Positions 58,732 to 64,000 of a DNA stretch of 64,000 nucleotides are shown here, piece after piece. Source of the stretch: Mucilaginibacter sp. (GTDB lineage: Bacteria; Bacteroidota; Bacteroidia; Sphingobacteriales; Sphingobacteriaceae); contig JAUCSE010000069.1 in NCBI GenBank assembly GCA_030445275.1, positions 62,001 to 126,000 of the forward strand, written 5' to 3'. The notes under the pieces are model-generated. The model was not told where the DNA came from, searched no databases, and was given only the letters and a program-made list of their open reading frames with translations. The translations under genes were made by a program, and so were the position numbers. Numbering within the stretch: position 1 is the first letter of the stretch; each line of letters begins with the position of its first letter.

Positions 58732-59619
58732 ATGAACAGCCTGAAAAAATTCGTCCTGCTTTGCTTGATGCTATGCAGCAGTATTGCGTTTGCCCAGCAA
58801 CAAGGCAAAGTGATAGAAGAGCAAACCGTTAAAAGCAACATTTTAAAACGCAGCGTAAAATTTACCATTTACCTGCCTGCCGATTATGAAACTGCAAACC
58901 GTACCTACCCTGTGGTGTATCTGCTGCATGGCTATACTGATGACAATACCGGCTGGCTGCAATTTGGCGAGATAAACCGTTATGCTGATAAGGCCATTGC
59001 CGATGGCACCATCCCGCCCATGATCATTGTAATGCCCAATGCCGATTCCAGCTTTTATATCAACGCTTATGATGGCAAGGAGAACTATGAGGATTTTTTT
59101 ATCAAGGAATTTATGCCGCATATTGAAAAAGCCTATCGCATTAAAACCGAGAAAAAATATCGTGGTGTTGCCGGTTTATCCATGGGCGGCTATGGTGCAA
59201 TGATATATGCTGTTAAGTATCCGCAGCTGTTTGCGGCAGCGGCACCTTTAAGCGCCGGCATATTTCCTGACGACCAGATAGTAGGCATGCCCGATAATAA
59301 CTGGGAAACCGTACTTGGCCCGCTATATGGCCGCGGACTTAAAGGCAAGGACCGACTAAACAAAGCCTGGCATGATAATTCTGTTTTAGATCTGGTACAG
59401 GCTAAAACTACCGAGCAACTGAGCAGCGTTCGCTATTGGATTGATTGCGGCGATGATGACTTTTTAACCAAGGGAAATTGCCTGCTACATATTGCGCTTG
59501 CTGAGAAAAAAGTACCACACGAGTTCAGAACACGCGACGGCGCTCATAACTGGACCTACTGGCGTACCGGCATTACCGATGCCCTGGCATTTATTGGCGA
59601 CAGTTTCAGACAGAAATAG
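58732..59619 (+). CDS. Secreted esterase, alpha/beta hydrolase (CE1/esterase D-like), copy 1
   Basis: 295 residues with a Sec signal (MNSLKKFVLLCLMLCSSIAFAQ). Alpha/beta hydrolase with nucleophile S150 in GVAGLSMGGYGA, acid in WIDCGDDD (about 241) and H272 in RDGAHNWTYW. YPVVYLLHGYTDDNTGWLQFG and FYINAYDGKENYEDFFIKEFMPHIEKAYRI are typical of the esterase D/CE1 type (feruloyl or acetyl esterases). A second copy of equal length follows 107 nt downstream. Substrate not known. Confidence 0.9.
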   Translation: MNSLKKFVLLCLMLCSSIAFAQQQGKVIEEQTVKSNILKRSVKFTIYLPADYETANRTYPVVYLLHGYTDDNTGWLQFGEINRYADKAIADGTIPPMIIVMPNADSSFYINAYDGKENYEDFFIKEFMPHIEKAYRIKTEKKYRGVAGLSMGGYGAMIYAVKYPQLFAAAAPLSAGIFPDDQIVGMPDNNWETVLGPLYGRGLKGKDRLNKAWHDNSVLDLVQAKTTEQLSSVRYWIDCGDDDFLTKGNCLLHIALAEKKVPHEFRTRDGAHNWTYWRTGITDALAFIGDSFRQK

Positions 59620-59621
59620 GT

Positions 59622-59716
59622 TAGATGTGCAAATTTCAAATATGCAGATGTGCAGATGAAGCTTCCATGTTCATAATTAATAAATGTCTTGATACTTGAT
59701 ACTAACTACTTGATAC
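59622..59716. repeat. Downstream repeat unit, copy 1
   Basis: The spacer behind esterase copy 1 contains GATGTGCAAATTTC, GATGTGCAGATGAAGCTTCC and, at 59681-59716, a 36-nt block (TAAATGTCTTGATACTTGAT and on) that is identical at 60671-60706 behind copy 2. The first words belong to the same family as the 9452-9712 element. Confidence 0.85.
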
Positions 59717-59726
59717 CGTAAAACCT

Positions 59727-60614
59727 ATGAATATTTTAAAAAAACTGCTTTTCTTTTGTATCTTCCTTTCGGCAGGCGCTGTGTTTGCTCAGTCTGCCGG
59801 GAAAGTTATGGAAGAGCAAAACATTAAAAGCGATATTTTAAAGCACAATGTAAAATACGCCATTTACCTGCCTCCCGATTATGAAACATCAAACCGTACC
59901 TATCCGGTGGTATACCTGCTGCACGGTTATGGTGATGATCAAACCGGCTGGTTACAATTTGGCGAGGTTAACCGCTATGCCGATAAAGCTATTGCCGAGG
60001 GTAAAATTCCGCCCATGATCATTGTGATGCCCGACGCGCAGGGAACTTTTTATATCAACTCATACGATGGTAAAAACAACTACGAGGATTTCTTTTTCAG
60101 GGAATTCATCCCATCGATAGAAAAAGAATACCGTATAAAGGGTACCAAAGAATATCGTGCCGTAGCCGGACTTTCAATGGGTGGTTTCGGTACACTAGTG
60201 TACAGCATAAAACATCCAGAGCTATTTTCGGCAGCGGCGGCATTGAGCGCGGCGGTACGCGCCGATGATGATTTTATGGCGATACCTGACACCCGCTGGG
60301 CCGAAGTTTACAGCAAAGTAATAGGTCCGGATTTGAAAGGACGCGAGCGTTTAAATGCCACCTGGCAAAGCAATTCAATACTGGGCCTGGTACAAAGCAA
60401 AACCACCGATGAGCTTAAAGCCGTACGCTATTGGATTGATTGCGGCGATGATGACCCTTTAAGTAAAGGCAATTCCCTGCTGCACATAGCCCTTGCCGAA
60501 AAGAAAGTTCCGCATGAATTCAGGATACGCGATGGGGCCCACAACTGGACCTACTGGCGCACCGGCATTACCGACGCGTTGGCATTTATAGGCGATAGTT
60601 TCAGGCAGAAATAG
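59727..60614 (+). CDS. Secreted esterase, alpha/beta hydrolase (CE1/esterase D-like), copy 2
   Basis: 295 residues, same length and architecture as copy 1 without gaps: signal peptide ending in VFAQ, nucleophile in AVAGLSMGGFGT, acid in WIDCGDDDP and histidine in RDGAHNWTYW. The last 45 residues differ from copy 1 at one position, while the middle (residues 175-220) is more diverged. Synonymous sites differ widely, so the duplication is not recent. The two enzymes probably act on related esters with different acceptor sites. Confidence 0.9.
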   Translation: MNILKKLLFFCIFLSAGAVFAQSAGKVMEEQNIKSDILKHNVKYAIYLPPDYETSNRTYPVVYLLHGYGDDQTGWLQFGEVNRYADKAIAEGKIPPMIIVMPDAQGTFYINSYDGKNNYEDFFFREFIPSIEKEYRIKGTKEYRAVAGLSMGGFGTLVYSIKHPELFSAAAALSAAVRADDDFMAIPDTRWAEVYSKVIGPDLKGRERLNATWQSNSILGLVQSKTTDELKAVRYWIDCGDDDPLSKGNSLLHIALAEKKVPHEFRIRDGAHNWTYWRTGITDALAFIGDSFRQK

Positions 60615-60706
60615 GTTGGAAATATGCAAATTTCAGATGTGCAGATGATGCTTCCAAATTAAGGAATTGATAAATGTCTTGATACTTGATACTAACTACT
60701 TGATAC
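60615..60706. repeat. Downstream repeat unit, copy 2
   Basis: The equivalent of the unit behind copy 1: ATATGCAAATTTC, GATGTGCAGATGATGCTTCC and the identical 36-nt block at 60671-60706 with three TTGATAC words. It ends 8 nt before the stop of the convergent TPR gene. Confidence 0.85.
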
Positions 60707-60713
60707 TAATTAT

Positions 60714-61280
60714 CTACTGATCGCTCAAAATATCGATACAGTTTTTCTTTAGTTCAGCAAGCCGGGCGGGTAGTGTGCTGAGTCCCCGTTCATCCTTAAT
60801 GTTCCTGTATAGTAGTTTGATCAGCGCCAGTGTTTCATCACTTGGATCGCAGGCCTGGGCTTTTTCCAGGTGCGGCAGGGCCTTTTTTATTTTATTGATA
60901 TAATCCGAATCCACAACAACCTGATCGGCAGGCTTGCCCGAAATATCCTTGATATACAAATAACCCAGCGCCCGGTGAGCCACATAATAATTGGGTTGCG
61001 CCGAGGCTACCCGATTATAATAAGTGATGGCTTTAATGCTTTGGCTGTCGTCCTCATATAATTTTGCCAGGCCGTTATAAAAACTGGTGCGTGTTTTTTG
61101 GGGTAATTTAGCCGAGTCGGGTAAAATTTGTTCGCCAAGGGTAAGGGCTTTGTCATGCTCATTTTGTAACAGGGCCAAATTAAAATCTGCATATTTATCG
61201 TACACTTCATTGGTAGTTTGTGCGTAAGTAACTGCACATAAAGCGATCATAAATACCAATAAAACCATTTTTTTAAGCAT
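60714..61280 (-). CDS. Small periplasmic TPR-like protein
   Basis: 188 residues with a Sec signal (MLKKMVLLVFMIALCAVTYAQ). Helical repeats fit two or three TPR units: LALLQNEHDKALTLGEQILPDSAKL, FYNGLAKLYEDDSQSIKAITYYNRVASAQPNYYVAHRALGYLYI and LPHLEKAQACDPSDETLALIKLLYRN. It probably mediates protein contacts in the periplasm. It converges on the esterase gene pair. No partner gene is obvious. Confidence 0.78.
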   Translation of the reverse strand: MLKKMVLLVFMIALCAVTYAQTTNEVYDKYADFNLALLQNEHDKALTLGEQILPDSAKLPQKTRTSFYNGLAKLYEDDSQSIKAITYYNRVASAQPNYYVAHRALGYLYIKDISGKPADQVVVDSDYINKIKKALPHLEKAQACDPSDETLALIKLLYRNIKDERGLSTLPARLAELKKNCIDILSDQ

Positions 61281-61360
61281 AATAGGGATTAAAAGAGAGC
61301 ATTATAACACAATAAACGCTGGTTTAATATCAAAATTGCTGCATTTTGCACCGTTTTGTA

Positions 61361-62353
61361 CTACAAATCGTTCTCCTTTAACCAGCCCCTCAAAGTGATC
61401 AAATCTTTTTTCACCGCGGTTGTAAATTCCTGTTTACTGATGGTTAATTTTTTGGCGCCATCCTGTGCACCGCCCAGTTCATATTCGCAATGAAGACTAA
61501 GCGGTCCGTCAATACCATATTGTTTTAATGCCGCGAAATACTTTTTAAAATCAACCATCCCCTCGCCCAGCGGAACGCTTTTCACCTGCCAGCGGTCGCC
61601 TTTTTTATCCCAGTAAAAATCCTTGATGTTGGTGGTTTTAATGTGCGGTACAAGGGGTTGTATGGAGGTAGCCCAGGTATCAGCCCCTTCGGTGGTGGCA
61701 TGCCTGATATCGTACTGGCAACCTATTGATGCCGGATCAAGATCTTTAAGCGCCAGCCAAAGATCCCAAACCGATGCACCAAACAAATCGCCGGAGTGAT
61801 TCTGGTAAGCGCCGTGGATGTGGTATTGCTTATTTAAAGCGGCCAAAGAGGCCAACTGTTTGGTGATCACCTGCAAATTTGCAGGTATGGTAATGGCTTT
61901 GTTATAGTTGAACCAAGCAGTACGGTAATATTTTATACCCAAGGCCGAAGCCGCTTTTAAAATATCTACCGTATATTTTTCATCAGGTTTACTGATATTA
62001 GTTACAATGGAGTATACTTTCAATCCGGCCTTTTCAACCGCGGCAACCGCTTTTGGCAGATCGGCGGCCACATTTTCGGGCAGTACATGGCCATCGGGCC
62101 GCACGGTGAGATCAACGCCGTCAAAACCTATTTCGGCAGCCAGCGTAGCCATATCAGTATAGTTAAGCCAATGCAGGTGTTTTGAAAATATACTTACCTT
62201 AATTTTTTCGGTCGATGAGTTGTTCTTGATCCCTCTATCATTTAAATCTAAGGGATCAGGTATGCTTTTACCCAGTGCGCTCAAACCAAAGGGGATACCG
62301 ACAGTAGCCAGGGCAGCAGTAGTGATAAATTTTTTCCGGCTGATGGATTTCAT
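61361..62353 (-). CDS. Secreted sugar phosphate isomerase/epimerase-like protein (TIM barrel)
   Basis: 330 residues from ATG 62353. The N-terminus MKSISRKKFITTAALATVGIPFGLSALG has the S-R-K-K-F form of a Tat-like signal. The rest is a xylose-isomerase-like TIM barrel (AP endonuclease 2 fold): AAEIGFDGVDLTVRPDGHVLPE, YQNHSGDLFGASVWDLWLALKDLDPASIGCQYDIRHATTEG, IKTTNIKDFYWD and SLHCEYELGG supply the acidic and histidine metal ligands. Such secreted forms act on carbohydrate derivatives in Bacteroidota. Exact substrate unknown. Confidence 0.85.
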   Translation of the reverse strand: MKSISRKKFITTAALATVGIPFGLSALGKSIPDPLDLNDRGIKNNSSTEKIKVSIFSKHLHWLNYTDMATLAAEIGFDGVDLTVRPDGHVLPENVAADLPKAVAAVEKAGLKVYSIVTNISKPDEKYTVDILKAASALGIKYYRTAWFNYNKAITIPANLQVITKQLASLAALNKQYHIHGAYQNHSGDLFGASVWDLWLALKDLDPASIGCQYDIRHATTEGADTWATSIQPLVPHIKTTNIKDFYWDKKGDRWQVKSVPLGEGMVDFKKYFAALKQYGIDGPLSLHCEYELGGAQDGAKKLTISKQEFTTAVKKDLITLRGWLKENDL

Positions 62354-62416
62354 AGGCTTTATAAATTGGTTACGCAATATAATAAAGCTGATTTGGATTT
62401 TAGCAAAAGAGACCGA

Positions 62417-63064
62417 TCAGTCTAAAATTTCGGCGATCTCTTCAAAGCCTTTTTCCCGGGCCAGATCGGCGGGGAGCTTGCCGCCCTCCATGCGTACATT
62501 GGTTTCGGCACCGTTTTCCAGCAGCAGCACCAGCAGCTCGATATTGCCATTTTGCGCCGCCGTATGCAGCGGTGTAACCCCTGCCTGTTGCTTTACATTT
62601 ACTATGGCACCTTTCTCCACAAGTATCCGTACAATGCCGGTATAGTTGCCTGCACAGGCCGAGTGAATAGGATAAACCTGGAAACCATTATTTGATGGTC
62701 TGTTTACATCGGCACCGCTGCTTACCAGGTAGCGGGCAACCTCCTCATGGCCAAAATAGCAGGCCAGGCCCAATGGCGTAAAACCATCAGGAGCATGATC
62801 ATCAATGGAATTGGGATTAGCCTGAACAAAATAGGTAACCACATCAAGCTTGCCGGCTGCCGAAGCTTCAAACAAATTGATCTCGTTAACATACTTGAGC
62901 AATACATCGGTAACCTCGGGCTTTTTATAATAGCATGACAGCATCAGTGGTGAAACCTGGTGACTGGTGACGGTGGTTGCCAATGCAGGAGTTTGCATGA
63001 GCAGGGCTTCAAGCTTGCTTAAATCGGCAGTGGTGATGTATTGTTCCAGCTTTTCTATACTCAT
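62417..63064 (-). CDS. Ankyrin repeat protein
   Basis: 215 residues without signal or membrane segment. At least five ankyrin repeats are visible: HQVSPLMLSCYYKKPEVTDVLLKYV, DGFTPLGLACYFGHEEVARYLVSSGADVNRP, FQVYPIHSACAGNYTGIVRILVEKGAIVNVK, GVTPLHTAAQNGNIELLVLLLENGAETNVR and GKLPADLAREKGFEEIAEIL. Bacterial ankyrin proteins of this size act in protein binding within the cytoplasm. It is divergent from ftsK and precedes the sugar isomerase-like gene by 63 nt in the same direction. Confidence 0.92.
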   Translation of the reverse strand: MSIEKLEQYITTADLSKLEALLMQTPALATTVTSHQVSPLMLSCYYKKPEVTDVLLKYVNEINLFEASAAGKLDVVTYFVQANPNSIDDHAPDGFTPLGLACYFGHEEVARYLVSSGADVNRPSNNGFQVYPIHSACAGNYTGIVRILVEKGAIVNVKQQAGVTPLHTAAQNGNIELLVLLLENGAETNVRMEGGKLPADLAREKGFEEIAEILD

Positions 63065-63335
63065 TATTTATGTTCAGGTGATACGCACGGCTACGGATAT
63101 GCGTTAAATAAATTAATAAACCCGTTTTTACGGGGACGGTATCAGATGGTTTCCAATAATACTAAAAAATTAAAAATACGATTAAATATTTGTTTAATCT
63201 GTTAACTTTATATTTCATCAATTGATGCTTTTTTTGCTGTTGATGAACACAACTAAATTTTTATATGTTGTTTTTGCAAAGTTTACATAGGTAAAATTTT
63301 GCGTAAGTTTGCACTAAAAGGATGTTACATCAGCG
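63065..63335. other. Intergenic region between ankyrin gene and ftsK
   Basis: 271 AT-rich nt between divergent genes. TAAGTTTG at 63304-63311 fits the -7 box TAnnTTTG and lies 24 nt before the ftsK ATG, but the nearest TTG (63275) has a 26-nt spacer. Nothing else is evident. Confidence 0.4.
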
Positions 63336-64000
63336 ATGCCGGTAAAAGGAAATCAGTTTAAATCAAATAGTTTTAGGGACGAGGATCAGCCGCGCCAAAC
63401 AGGCAAAGCCGATAAGGAGCGTGTTGCAAAGAAAAGACTGCCAACGATGCCCCGGTGGGATAAGGATAATGGCCGTGTTGTAAAAATAGCGGGCCTGCTT
63501 TCGCTGTTAATGTCTATATTTTTTCTCATTGCCTTTACTTCCTACCTGTTTACCTGGCAGGAAGATCAGAGTTATATATCAACAACAAACGGCGGCTGGC
63601 ATAACCTGGCAACTGGCAAAACCGTGCAGGAAATTGCCGATAATGGCGGCAATCCGCAGATAGCTCAAAACTGGCTCGGTAAGTTTGGCGCGCTGCTCAG
63701 CAACCAGTTTATTTACGAGTGGTTCGGCATAGCATCGTTCCTGTTTGTATTTGTATTTTTTGTACTGGGTTACAGGCTTTTGTTTAAAGTAAAACTGTTT
63801 TCTATAACCAAAACAATTGCTTACTCGCTTTTTTGCATTGTATTTACATCAATCACTATAGCTTATTTCCACGCCTTTATTATTGATTACCCGCATTACC
63901 TGGAGGGTGGCTTCGGCTATTGGAGCAACCGTTTGCTTGATGCGCAGATAGGTCCGGCGGGTACGGGTGGTTTACTGGTATTTGCGGCTCTTGCCGTACT
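63336..64000 (+). CDS. ftsK: FtsK/SpoIIIE DNA translocase, N-terminal part (cut by window end)
   Basis: The frame opens with ATG 63336 and stays open to the right edge (221 residues seen). A basic N-terminal tail (RQTGKADKERVAKKRLP) is followed by the FtsK 4TM region: AGLLSLLMSIFFLIAFTSYLFTW, FIYEWFGIASFLFVFVFFVLGYRLLF, TIAYSLFCIVFTSITIAYFHAF and a last helix at the edge. EIADNGGNPQIAQNWLGKFGALLSNQFIYEWFG and YLEGGFGYWSNRLLDAQIGPAGTGGLLVF match Bacteroidota FtsK proteins. The motor and gamma domains would lie outside. FtsK anchors at the septum and pumps DNA during division. Confidence 0.92.
   Translation, partial: MPVKGNQFKSNSFRDEDQPRQTGKADKERVAKKRLPTMPRWDKDNGRVVKIAGLLSLLMSIFFLIAFTSYLFTWQEDQSYISTTNGGWHNLATGKTVQEIADNGGNPQIAQNWLGKFGALLSNQFIYEWFGIASFLFVFVFFVLGYRLLFKVKLFSITKTIAYSLFCIVFTSITIAYFHAFIIDYPHYLEGGFGYWSNRLLDAQIGPAGTGGLLVFAALAV

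Overview
The window looks like chromosomal DNA of a Bacteroidota member of the family Sphingobacteriaceae, most like Mucilaginibacter or Pedobacter (inference from protein families, not from a marker gene). Supporting signs are lipoproteins and many periplasmic or outer-membrane proteins, TTG starts, families largely restricted to this phylum (DUF4407, DUF6496, DUF6515, HU-CCDC81/SPOR protein), and promoters of the Bacteroidota type TTG-N18-20-TAnnTTTG. I see no tRNA, rRNA, prophage, IS element or CRISPR array. The window cuts an XRE-type regulator at its left edge and ftsK at its right edge.

Layout. 1-9.4 kb: M13 peptidase lipoprotein, PnuC-type transporter, GNAT acetyltransferase, peptidase T, a small barrel protein, a YjbR-type protein, M14 carboxypeptidase and rhomboid protease. 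9.7-20 kb: dipeptide epimerase, SPFH protein, rhodanese, DUF4407 protein, CE2-like esterase, DUF6515 protein, a degenerate thiamine-pyrophosphokinase-like protein, NhaA and a GH26 glycanase. 20.3-23.3 kb: an Mla-type lipid transport operon (permease, ATPase, MCE protein). 23.3-30 kb: a frameshifted TraB/GumN gene, a divergent HxlR regulator/NmrA reductase pair with a visible operator-promoter, an acyltransferase and a large SPFH protein with four N-terminal repeats. 30-37.6 kb: lipoprotein, sigma factor plus ClpP-like protease, Bcr/CflA exporter, BamA-type barrel, glycine-zipper protein, GntP permease. 37.9-42.3 kb: PAS histidine kinase, two single-domain response regulators flanking two small CxxC proteins, and a GbsR-type regulator. 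43.8-53.4 kb: a long co-directional envelope cluster (TPR protein, outer-membrane barrel, HU-like/SPOR membrane protein, ExbB, ExbD, TonB, FolC). 53.5-64 kb: aldo/keto reductase, Gfo/Idh/MocA oxidoreductase, hidden DUF6496 gene, AI-2E-type permease, a third CxxC protein, cyclic-nucleotide phosphodiesterase, tandemly duplicated esterases, TPR protein, sugar isomerase-like protein, ankyrin protein, ftsK.

Two things stand out beyond ordinary genes. First, three tiny proteins (two at 40.2-40.7 kb, one at 57.4 kb that is only 55 residues) share an exact CX2C-X27-CX2C frame with a basic/hydrophobic centre; I recognise no family for them. Second, the spaces between genes are filled with palindromic elements of two kinds: REP-like elements whose arms carry covarying 4-5 nt keys, and hairpins built from short drifting words (for example the 9.5 kb, 32.4 kb, 51.0 kb and 52.0 kb elements). 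One such hairpin appears to provide the -33 box of a promoter, and a similar word appears to have entered the folC coding sequence.
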